From contig JAXLWZ010000006.1 of NCBI GenBank assembly GCA_046328225.1, positions 1 through 64,000 of the forward strand: a DNA stretch of 64,000 nt, written 5' to 3'. Made by a program: the position numbers and the translations under genes. The notes under the pieces are model-generated. The model ran no database searches. It worked only from the letters and a program-made list of their open reading frames with translations, and had not been told where the DNA came from. This DNA comes from Amarobacillus sp046328225 (lineage in GTDB: Bacteria > Chloroflexota > Dehalococcoidia > Tepidiformales > Tepidiformaceae). This document shows, in pieces, positions 24,263-30,691 of this stretch. Each line of letters begins with the position of its first letter. Position 1 is the first letter of the stretch.

Positions 24263-25041
24263 GCCTTGCCGCCATCGAACAGTTCCGGACCATCGCCGCG
24301 TCGCGGCGGCCGCTGCTCATCGCCACCGACCTCGATGGCACGCTCTCGCCCATCGCCGCGCACGCCGCCGAGGCTCGCGTGCCCGCGCCCGCCCTGGCCG
24401 TCCTCGACCGCCTGGCCCAGGTCGCGCGCGTCGCCGTCATCACCGGACGCGACCTCAATACCGCCCGCCGCCTCGTGCCCTGCGAAGGCGTCGTCGTCAT
24501 CGGCAGCCACGGCCTCGAGACCACCTTCGAAAGCGACCTTCTCCCCGGCGTCGACCGCGTGCGCCTCGGCGCCGCCCTCGAGCGCGTCGAGCAGAAGGTC
24601 GTCTCCGCGGTCCCGTCCGCCTACCTCCACGTCGAACGGAAGGCGATCTCGACCGCGTTCCACTTCCGCCAGACGCCCGAGCTCGAACACCAGCTGCGCA
24701 AGGCGCTCGAAAACCTCCCCGAAGAGCTGCGCCTGCGCGAAGGCCGCATGGTCCTCGAAGTGCTCCCTAACGCCCAGGGCGGCAAGGACCTCGCCCTCAC
24801 CGCGCTCGCCCGCGCCTTCAAGGTCAAGTCCATCCTCGCGATGGGCGACGACCGCACCGATATCGCCATGTTCCGCGCCGGGCTCCAGCTCGAATCGGAA
24901 GGCATCCACGTGATGCTCGCGGGCGTTGCGGGCGGGTCGGAAACGCCGCCCGAGATCGCGGAGCTTTCGCACGTACTCCTGCGCAGCACCGATGAAGCCC
25001 TCGAAGCGCTCGAAACCGTGGCCCGCGCGATGGGCGTCTAA
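24256..25041 (+). CDS. otsB: trehalose-6-phosphate phosphatase OtsB
   Basis: OtsB is a HAD-type phosphatase that releases trehalose. The 261-residue protein has HAD motif I LLIATDLDGTLSPI (Asp-x-Asp-Gly), motif II VAVITGRDL, the OtsB-type GSHGLE, and motif IV AMGDDRTDIAMFR near the end. GAGGAA lies five bases before the ATG at 24256. It overlaps the otsA stop, so the two are co-translated. A reading frame extends upstream to 24217, but that part lies inside otsA and lacks homology. Its end overlaps the convergent hypothetical gene by 4 bases. Confidence 0.92.
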   Translation: MLSLAAIEQFRTIAASRRPLLIATDLDGTLSPIAAHAAEARVPAPALAVLDRLAQVARVAVITGRDLNTARRLVPCEGVVVIGSHGLETTFESDLLPGVDRVRLGAALERVEQKVVSAVPSAYLHVERKAISTAFHFRQTPELEHQLRKALENLPEELRLREGRMVLEVLPNAQGGKDLALTALARAFKVKSILAMGDDRTDIAMFRAGLQLESEGIHVMLAGVAGGSETPPEIAELSHVLLRSTDEALEALETVARAMGV

Positions 25042-25616
25042 CCCGCCGCGATCGCTCCCGGCGCCGCCGTCGCCTGGAACGCAGCCAGCATCGTCAGCCC
25101 CATCACCCGCAGGTCCGGGCTCGAACCCCCCTGGCCGGCACCGGCGATGCCCTGCGCCACACGGTCCCACACCTCGATCACGCTCGTGATCTGGTCATGA
25201 TGCAGCGTCGAGTACGCCGCGCCGATGCCCTCCAGCGCCAGCCCCAGCGCGCGGCGGTCGACCTCTCCCGCGCGCGTCGCCGTCCACGCCAGCCGTGTCG
25301 CGAGGTGTTCCCAGGGCCAGCAGATCACCGTGTGCTTCCGGTCCTGGAGGGCCGCCTTGAAGCCATCGGCGGTGTGCCGCGCCACCAGCCGCGCCTCATC
25401 CCGCTCCTGGGGCGAAGGCTCTGCCGCGAACGCGCCCGGCGCCGCATACGCCGCCCCGATGACCACCGACGCCGAGTTCGCGATCGCCCGCTCAAGCTCC
25501 GCGAAGGTCAGGACCCCGACCTCGCGCGGGCCCGCGAATCGCTCAAGCAGCCATTCACCGAACACGGCACGCGAGGGTTCGGGCGGTGGCGGCGAGGCGC
25601 GCCGGAAGAGCTTCAT
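25038..25616 (-). CDS. hypothetical protein
   Basis: Not recognised. The 192-residue product starts MKLFRRA followed by a Pro-rich segment, with no signal peptide or membrane helix. The rest is a mixed helical protein rich in Ala and Trp (VICWPWEHLATRLAWTAT near residues 103-120), ending in an Ala/Gly-rich tail. Codon use and GC content match the neighbours, so it looks like a genuine, lineage-specific gene. It is convergent with otsB and divergent from the B-box gene. Confidence 0.6.
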   Translation of the reverse strand: MKLFRRASPPPPEPSRAVFGEWLLERFAGPREVGVLTFAELERAIANSASVVIGAAYAAPGAFAAEPSPQERDEARLVARHTADGFKAALQDRKHTVICWPWEHLATRLAWTATRAGEVDRRALGLALEGIGAAYSTLHHDQITSVIEVWDRVAQGIAGAGQGGSSPDLRVMGLTMLAAFQATAAPGAIAAG

Positions 25617-25747
25617 ACCCCGATCATCGGCGTCGTCCGCCCGCCGCGCTATCGGCCCACGCGAGACCTTACCCGGACGTTGTCCCCACTCCGTTACGTT
25701 CGAATCACCCCGCCGTCGCCGTGATCACTCGTAGAGTTGTTCGTACC

Positions 25748-26245
25748 ATGATCGCAGTGGCTCCCCAGATTGTTGATTGCCCCCGGGACCCGGGCGTGGA
25801 GACCGCCCTTCGCTGCTCTCGCTGCGAAACGCCGATCTGCCCGAAGTGCCTGATTCAGAGCCCCGTTGGCGCGCGCTGCAAGGACTGCGCGAAGGTCTAC
25901 AAATCCCCCATCTACACGCTGGGCACGGCCCACCTGGTGCGGGGCGGGCTCGCGGCCACGCTCGGGGGTCTCGCCATCGGCGCCGCCTGGATCGGGCTCA
26001 CGCTCGCCCTCCCGCTCGGTGGCTTCTTCTCCATCTTCGTCGGCGCCGGCTTGGCCTGGGCGTTCACGAAGATGATGGACTTCGCGACCGGCCTCAAGCG
26101 CGGCCCGATCGTCGTCGGCTTCGCCATCGCCGGCATCCTCATCGCCTGGGGGATGCAGTTCCTCGTCTTCGACCCGCGCCTGGCGTGGTCGGGCGTCCTC
26201 GCCGTTGGCGTCGGCGCCTACCTCGCCTACCAGAACCTCCGGTAG
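25748..26245 (+). CDS. B-box-type zinc finger membrane protein
   Basis: The 165-residue protein begins with a B-box-like zinc-binding module (residues 10-45): CPRDPGVETALRCSRCETPI then CPKCLIQSPVGARCKDCAK, eight cysteines arranged as paired CxxC knuckles. Three or four transmembrane helices follow (about 58-80, 85-105, 115-135, 142-160). Small zinc-finger plus membrane proteins of this kind are common in Chloroflexota and Actinobacteria; their function is unknown, possibly protein-protein contact at the membrane. A TAGAGT box lies ten bases before the ATG and there is no ribosome binding site. Confidence 0.75.
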   Translation: MIAVAPQIVDCPRDPGVETALRCSRCETPICPKCLIQSPVGARCKDCAKVYKSPIYTLGTAHLVRGGLAATLGGLAIGAAWIGLTLALPLGGFFSIFVGAGLAWAFTKMMDFATGLKRGPIVVGFAIAGILIAWGMQFLVFDPRLAWSGVLAVGVGAYLAYQNLR

Positions 26246-26248
26246 CGC

Positions 26249-26500
26249 CTACTCCAGCACGATCCGGTGGCAGGTGACCGTGCGCTCGATGCCGTCGGCG
26301 CTCAGCGTGATCATCTGCACCGTGCGCGCGAGGTGGTCCGGCGATTCCGCCTCGATGTAGAGGACGATGTCGTGCGGCCCCGTGATCGTGTCCGCCGCGA
26401 GCAGCTCGGCGCCGTCCATCGGCAGCTCCCGCACGCTATCGAGCACGGCCCGCGCCCGTCCGATCTCGGTCTGAACGAAAACCCACCCGCGGAACGCCAT
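26249..26500 (-). CDS. Lrp/AsnC ligand-binding-domain protein (no HTH)
   Basis: The 83-residue product consists only of the AsnC-type effector-binding (RAM-like) domain: AFRGWVFVQTEIGRARAVLD, ITGPHDIVLYIEAESPDHLA. It lacks the DNA-binding helix-turn-helix of full Lrp proteins, so it is a stand-alone sensor that probably oligomerises and binds an amino acid or other small ligand. The ATG at 26500 has GAGGAG seven bases upstream; the longer frame to 26659 has no matching homology. Confidence 0.8.
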   Translation of the reverse strand: MAFRGWVFVQTEIGRARAVLDSVRELPMDGAELLAADTITGPHDIVLYIEAESPDHLARTVQMITLSADGIERTVTCHRIVLE

Positions 26501-26618
26501 GCTCGTGCTCCTCTTCGCCCTCGGACACCATACGTCGCCCGTAACCGGCGACCAATCCTCCCGACGCGAAGAACGCGTTGCATCCCGCCGTTTCGCACTC
26601 GCCGCCATTTGACCCTCA

Positions 26619-26641
26619 GTCGCGACACCGCATGTCGCGAC
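26619..26641. repeat. two copies of the palindrome GTCGCGAC
   Basis: GTCGCGAC occurs at 26619-26626 and 26634-26641, 15 bases centre to centre, in the gap upstream of the RecB-like nuclease. Each copy is itself a perfect palindrome. The arrangement resembles a dimer-of-dimers operator, but no regulator can be assigned. Confidence 0.45.
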
Positions 26642-26682
26642 AAAAGCCCACACTGCCATCCGTGACCACCGATACCATCACG

Positions 26683-28521
26683 ATGCCCGCACGCGTGTCC
26701 GGCTTCGCCGCGTTCGTGCGCGATGACGACGGCCGCGAGCTGCTCCCCGCGACGTCCGCCGAGTGGCCCGATTGGGTCGCCGCGAGCCGGACCCGCAACT
26801 GGGCCCTTCGCGACCCTCTCCTCGATTGGCTGCACCTCCACGGCGCAGTCTACGGGTACGTGCCGGACCCTCCCGGCGACCCCCGCTGCGACTTCAGCGC
26901 GTTCGTTTTCGAAAAGGGCCGCGCCTTCGAAGCGGGCGTGCTCCGGCACATCGAAGCCCTCGCGCGCGTGTACGCCGTCCCGGGCGACGGGCCCGCGCAC
27001 TCGATGTCCCTCGCCGCCTGCGACGATACGTTCGCCGCCATGCGCCGCGGCGAGGAGGTCATCTACCAGGGCGTCCTTCGCAACCCCGCCAACCAGACCT
27101 ACGGCGCGCCCGACTTCCTCATTCGCAGCGATGTGCTCCACCGCCTCTTCCCGGACGCCCTCACCGGGGAGGAGGCCCGGATCCCTGCGCCCGCCCTCGG
27201 CGGCGGGCCCTGGCACTACCGCGTCGTCGATGTGAAGTTCACGAACCTCCAGCTCGATGCCCGCTGGGAAGCCGGCAACGACCACCTCCCCTACAAGGTC
27301 CAGGTCTGGCTCTACAACGAAGCCCTCGGCCGCATCCAGGGCTACCTCCCCGGCCACGCCTACCTCTTGGGACGCGGCTGGAAGAAGGGCACGAACGAAG
27401 CCGGAAGCGACAGCTGCATGGACCGCCTCGCGCCCGTCGCGCACTGCGCCGTCCCCGGTGGCCGCGCGAGGCCGTTGCGTGAAGTCGCCGATGAGGCCGT
27501 CGCCTGGATTCGCCGCCTTCGCCGCGAAGGCCACGCCTGGGACCCGGTCGCCGGCATCGGCCCCGAAATGCTTCCCAACCTCGCCAACGACTCGAACCAG
27601 CCCTGGACCGGCGCCGTGCGCGACATCGCCCGCCGCACCGAGGACGTCACGCTCGCCTGGATGGTCGGCGAAGTCGGCCGGGAGAAGCTCCGCGCGCTCG
27701 GCTACCGGCGCTGGACCGAGGGATGGACCGCCGCCCAGGCCGGCGTCAACAACGGCCGCGGCGGGAGCCTCGATTCCATCCTCGCCGTCAACCGCGAGCC
27801 CCTCGCCCCCGCCGTCAGCCCGGAGCGCGTAACCACCGAACGCGAGGCATGGGGTACACCACGCGGCGTCGAGTTCTACGTCGACTTCGAAACCGTCTCC
27901 AACCTCGATGACGACTTCAGCCGCCTACCCCTCCAGAACGGCCAGCCGCGCATCTTCATGATCGGCTGCGGCCACTACGAAGACGGCGAGTGGGTGTTCG
28001 AATGCTTCACCGCGCGCGACCTCACCCTCCCGTTCGAGGCCGAGATCGTCGAAGCCTGGCTCGAACACATGCGCGCCGTGCAGCAGCGCCTCGCCCCCGA
28101 TGTCGAGCGGCCCCTCGTGTTTCACTGGTCTCAGGCCGAGCCCGTGAACCTGAGCAGCCTGCTCCAGTCGGCCCGCACCCGGCATCCCGATCGCGAAGCG
28201 AGCTGGATCGAACCCGAGTGGTACGACTTCCTCACGCGGGTCATGCGCGTCGAGCCCGTGATCGTGAAGGGCCCCATGGGGTTCGGCCTCAAGAACGTCG
28301 CGAAGTCGCTCAAGTGCCACGGCCTCATCGAGACCGAATGGGCCGACGGCGTCACCGACGGTCTCGGCGCCATGGTCGCGGCCTGGCGCTGCCACGCCGA
28401 GGCGCGCGCCGGCGGCGGCAGCATGTGCGACATCCCGCTCATGCGCGACGTCCAAGCTTACAACGAAGTCGATTGCCGCGTCATGGCCGAGGCCATCGCC
28501 TACCTCCGCGCCAACCACTGA
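26683..28521 (+). CDS. TM0106-family RecB-like putative nuclease with C-terminal RNase H-like domain
   Basis: The product (612 residues from this start) has two parts. The N-terminal half is a PD-(D/E)XK RecB-like nuclease: the GAPDFLIRSDVL segment and the YRVVDVKFTN core give the D-x(n)-D-x-K metal site. The C-terminal third is a YprB/RNase H-like exonuclease-type domain with EFYVDFETVSN (first Asp-x-Glu) and YNEVDCRVMAEAIAYL. This matches the uncharacterised COG2251/TM0106 architecture, probably acting in DNA or RNA processing. ATG at 26632 would add 17 residues and lies inside a palindrome; neither start has a ribosome binding site. It is alone between small genes. Confidence 0.82.
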   Translation: MPARVSGFAAFVRDDDGRELLPATSAEWPDWVAASRTRNWALRDPLLDWLHLHGAVYGYVPDPPGDPRCDFSAFVFEKGRAFEAGVLRHIEALARVYAVPGDGPAHSMSLAACDDTFAAMRRGEEVIYQGVLRNPANQTYGAPDFLIRSDVLHRLFPDALTGEEARIPAPALGGGPWHYRVVDVKFTNLQLDARWEAGNDHLPYKVQVWLYNEALGRIQGYLPGHAYLLGRGWKKGTNEAGSDSCMDRLAPVAHCAVPGGRARPLREVADEAVAWIRRLRREGHAWDPVAGIGPEMLPNLANDSNQPWTGAVRDIARRTEDVTLAWMVGEVGREKLRALGYRRWTEGWTAAQAGVNNGRGGSLDSILAVNREPLAPAVSPERVTTEREAWGTPRGVEFYVDFETVSNLDDDFSRLPLQNGQPRIFMIGCGHYEDGEWVFECFTARDLTLPFEAEIVEAWLEHMRAVQQRLAPDVERPLVFHWSQAEPVNLSSLLQSARTRHPDREASWIEPEWYDFLTRVMRVEPVIVKGPMGFGLKNVAKSLKCHGLIETEWADGVTDGLGAMVAAWRCHAEARAGGGSMCDIPLMRDVQAYNEVDCRVMAEAIAYLRANH

Positions 28522-28551
28522 CGGCGCGCGTCGCGGTCTCATCCCCGTGCG

Positions 28552-28579
28552 TTGACAGCGTGCGCGCGGCCGGTATCGT
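28552..28579 (+). promoter_or_regulatory. strong promoter of the enoyl-CoA hydratase gene
   Basis: TTGACA (28552-28557) is followed after 16 bases by TATCGT (28574-28579). Transcription should start near 28586, giving a leader of about 90 bases that begins with a hairpin. Confidence 0.65.
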
Positions 28580-28590
28580 ACCCGCCGCAA

Positions 28591-28610
28591 CGGGCCGGGA
28601 TTCCGGCCCG
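28591..28610 (+). other. 5'-terminal leader hairpin of the enoyl-CoA hydratase mRNA
   Basis: CGGGCCGG (28591-28598) pairs with CCGGCCCG (28603-28610) across a four-base loop, about 5 bases after the predicted transcription start. Such end hairpins slow 5'-dependent decay; a regulatory role is also possible. The rny leader has the same layout. Confidence 0.5.
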
Positions 28611-28676
28611 ATCCCCGCGACAGCGCGCCCCTGGCGCACCGCCGGCCGGCCGCGCACGCGCACCCAAGGAGCCGGC

Positions 28677-29474
28677 ATGACCTACGAAAACCTTCTCTAC
28701 GACAAGGACGGCCACGTCGCCGTCATCACCCTCAATCGCCCCGAGCGGCTCAACGCCCTCAGTCGCGGACTCCAGCAGGACTTCCTCGCCGTCATGGCCG
28801 AAGCCCGCGCCGACGACAGCGTCTGGTCGGTCATCATCACCGGCGCCGGCCGTGGCTTCTGCTCGGGCGCCGATATCTCCGGCCCCATGCCCGCCGGCGA
28901 ACGCACCGTCACCCAGAACGAACGGCTCGACGAGTGGAGCTGGGTCGGCCGCCAGGCGCTCGCCGTCTACCACTTCGATAAGCCGACGATCGCCGCCATG
29001 AACGGCGTCTGCGCCGGCGCGGGCATGAGCCTCGCCCTCGGCTGCGACCTCCGCGTCGGCTCCGAGAACGCCCGTTTCCGCAGCGTCTTCCTCGAACGGA
29101 ACCTCTCGCCCGACTCCGGCATGAGCTGGTTCATGCCCCGCATCATCGGCTACAGCCGCGCGATCGACCTCATCCTCACCTCGCGCGACGTCGCCGCCGA
29201 AGAGGCCTACCGCCTCGGCCTCCTCGACCGCCTGGTGCCCGCCGAGAAGCTGATGGACGAATCGCTGGCGCTTGCGAACCAGTTCGGCCAGCACCCCCCG
29301 ATCGCCGTGCGCGCCGCCAAGCGCGTCACCCAGCAGAACCTCGGCAAGAGCCTCGAAGACGGCCTCCGCAACGAGCTCTACCACCTCAGCTTCGGCCGCG
29401 GCGCCCCGAACGACGCGAAGGAAGCCCGCGACGCCCGCGCCGAGCGCCGCAAGCCCAACTACACCGGCACCTGA
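28677..29474 (+). CDS. enoyl-CoA hydratase/isomerase family protein (crotonase)
   Basis: The 265-residue product is a crotonase: VAVITLNRPERLNALSRGLQ near the start, GAGRGFCSGADISG (oxyanion-hole loop), AAMNGVCAGAGMSLALGCDL, and VFLERNLSPDSGMSWFMPRI, where the Asp/Glu region around the active site is typical of 2-(1,2-epoxy-1,2-dihydrophenyl)acetyl-CoA isomerase-like members, so the reaction may be isomerisation and not only hydration. AAGGAG lies five bases before the ATG. The leader carries a strong promoter and hairpin, and a 9-bp stem terminator follows, so it is monocistronic. Confidence 0.92.
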   Translation: MTYENLLYDKDGHVAVITLNRPERLNALSRGLQQDFLAVMAEARADDSVWSVIITGAGRGFCSGADISGPMPAGERTVTQNERLDEWSWVGRQALAVYHFDKPTIAAMNGVCAGAGMSLALGCDLRVGSENARFRSVFLERNLSPDSGMSWFMPRIIGYSRAIDLILTSRDVAAEEAYRLGLLDRLVPAEKLMDESLALANQFGQHPPIAVRAAKRVTQQNLGKSLEDGLRNELYHLSFGRGAPNDAKEARDARAERRKPNYTGT

Positions 29475-29481
29475 TTCGCCC

Positions 29482-29504
29482 GGGAGGCCCTTCGCGGGCC
29501 TCCC
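29482..29504 (+). terminator. hairpin terminator of the enoyl-CoA hydratase gene
   Basis: GGGAGGCCC (29482-29490) pairs with GGGCCTCCC (29496-29504) around a TTCGC loop, eight bases after the stop codon. Confidence 0.7.
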
Positions 29505-29587
29505 AATCCCGCCCACACCGACCGTGGCGGCTTACATCCTTTTCGGGCAGGTCATTCCCTCGCACGGCTGGCCGACGAGCCAGTAGA

Positions 29588-29610
29588 GTAATGCGGTAAG
29601 GATGCATTAC
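29588..29610 (+). promoter_or_regulatory. inverted repeat, candidate operator of the toxin-antitoxin pair
   Basis: GTAATGC (29588-29594) and GCATTAC (29604-29610) form a perfect inverted repeat with a nine-base spacer, 14 bases upstream of the AbrB-type antitoxin start. Antitoxins of this fold bind such palindromes to repress their own operon. Confidence 0.55.
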
Positions 29611-29624
29611 GGAGGTCGCCCGAT

Positions 29625-29855
29625 ATGACCGCGCTCGCCCGGATCACCGCCAAAGGACAAACCACCATCCCCCGCGAGATCCGTGACGCCCTCAAGGTCG
29701 GCGCAGGAGACACGATCGCGTGGGACGTCGAACCCGACGGCACGGCCACCGTGCGCCGCGCCCAGCCCATCGATCTCGCGTATCTCCGCGCGCTCGAGAC
29801 CACCCTAGAAGAGTGGGCCGGAGCGGCAGACGAGGAGGCATACCGTGACCTATGA
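29625..29855 (+). CDS. AbrB/SpoVT-type antitoxin
   Basis: The 76-residue protein has the swapped-hairpin DNA-binding fold of the AbrB family: ALARITAKGQTTIPREIRDA at the N terminus (the KGQTTIP motif), then GDTIAWDVEPDGTATVRRA. The last 25 residues form an acidic helix typical of the toxin-neutralising tail of PrlF- or MazE-like antitoxins. It overlaps the PemK/MazF-type toxin gene by 11 bases. GGAGG precedes the ATG. An inverted repeat upstream is the probable autoregulatory site. Confidence 0.88.
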   Translation: MTALARITAKGQTTIPREIRDALKVGAGDTIAWDVEPDGTATVRRAQPIDLAYLRALETTLEEWAGAADEEAYRDL

Positions 29856-30195
29856 GCGATTCACGGTGGTCCGCGTGCCCTTCCCGTTCAGTGACCGGCG
29901 CGCCACGAAGCATCGGCCCGCGGTGGTGCTTTCGAGCGCGACAGCGTTCAACACTCCGGCCGGTCACTCGGTGATGGCCATGGTCACGTCCGAAGGCAAC
30001 CCGCCCTGGCCGCTCGATTGCCCCCTCGGCGATATCGCCGCCGCCGGCCTGCCCGCGCCTTCACGCGTGCGCTTCAAACTCTTCACCCTGGACCACCGGC
30101 TCATCCGCGGCGAACTCGGGCGCCTGGCCGAACCCGACCGTGCCGCCGTCAGCCGGGCCCTCGCCGTACTCCTGGATGCAGGCGACAAGACATAA
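29845..30195 (+). CDS. PemK/MazF-family type II toxin
   Basis: The 116-residue product begins ERFTVVRVPFPFSDRRATKH followed by RPAVVLSSATAFN, the signature of the MazF/PemK endoribonuclease family (conserved Pro-Phe-Pro-Phe-Ser-Asp-x(5-6)-His/Arg-Pro). RVRFKLFTLDHRLIRGELGR is the characteristic C-terminal strand-helix with the Ser/Thr after Lys-Leu-Phe. MazF toxins cut mRNA or tRNA at short sites. The GTG start has GAGGAGG upstream and lies inside the antitoxin gene end, the usual antitoxin-first order. Confidence 0.88.
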   Translation: MTYERFTVVRVPFPFSDRRATKHRPAVVLSSATAFNTPAGHSVMAMVTSEGNPPWPLDCPLGDIAAAGLPAPSRVRFKLFTLDHRLIRGELGRLAEPDRAAVSRALAVLLDAGDKT

Positions 30196-30266
30196 AGTAT
30201 CTCTCGCAAGAAGCTCATCGAAGTCGCCGTCCCGCTGAGGCCATCAAGGCTGCTGAGCACTACTTG

Positions 30267-30292
30267 ACTTCATCACTCTAGAGTGATGAAGT
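30267..30292 (+). promoter_or_regulatory. 26-bp perfect palindrome, ArsR operator
   Basis: ACTTCATCACTCT (30267-30279) is the exact reverse complement of the 13 bases that follow (30280-30292), so the site is a 26-bp perfect palindrome ending six bases before the arsR-type gene start. A TTGACT (-35-like) element overlaps its left edge. This is where an ArsR dimer would autorepress. Confidence 0.8.
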
Positions 30293-30298
30293 AGCAGC

Positions 30299-30634
30299 AT
30301 GGCGACGGAACACCTCCCACCCCCACTCCTCGAGCACATGGCCGAACGCTTTCGCGTCCTCGGCGATGCCACCCGCCTGGCCATCCTCCGCACCCTCATG
30401 GAGGAAGGCGAACTCAACGTCGGCGAACTCGTCGACCGCCTCGACACCACCCAGGCCAACGTCAGCAAGCACCTCCGCGTCCTTCTCGGCGAGGGCATCG
30501 TCGCGCGCCGTGCCGCCGGCACCGCCGCCTACTACTCCATCGCCGACCCCAGTATTCCCACCCTCTGCGACCTCGTCTGTACCCGCCTTCGCGAACAGAA
30601 AGCCGAGGAGGCCCGCATCTTCTCGCTCAGCTGA
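30299..30634 (+). CDS. ArsR-family transcriptional repressor
   Basis: The 111-residue protein is a winged-helix ArsR/SmtB repressor: MAERFRVLGDATRLAILRTL, then ELVDRLDTTQANVSKHLRVL as recognition-helix region. It lacks the CVC metal motif of arsenic sensors; only a single Cys pair (CDLVCTRLREQKAEE) occurs near the C terminus, so it may sense a metal through those or an organic effector. The perfect 26-bp palindrome ends six bases upstream, and a related site lies in front of the downstream MMPL gene. It likely represses both. Confidence 0.9.
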   Translation: MATEHLPPPLLEHMAERFRVLGDATRLAILRTLMEEGELNVGELVDRLDTTQANVSKHLRVLLGEGIVARRAAGTAAYYSIADPSIPTLCDLVCTRLREQKAEEARIFSLS

Positions 30635-30668
30635 ACGCCCCGCGGTCCTTCGTCTTTCGTCCCCAAAT

Positions 30669-30686
30669 CATCACTCGATAGGTATG
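30669..30686 (+). promoter_or_regulatory. second, degenerate ArsR operator before the MMPL gene
   Basis: CATCACTC followed by an imperfect right arm (GGTATG) reproduces 14 of the 18 central bases of the palindrome at 30267-30292. It ends five bases before the MMPL start codon, so repressor binding would block that gene directly. Confidence 0.6.
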
Positions 30687-30691
30687 CAGGA

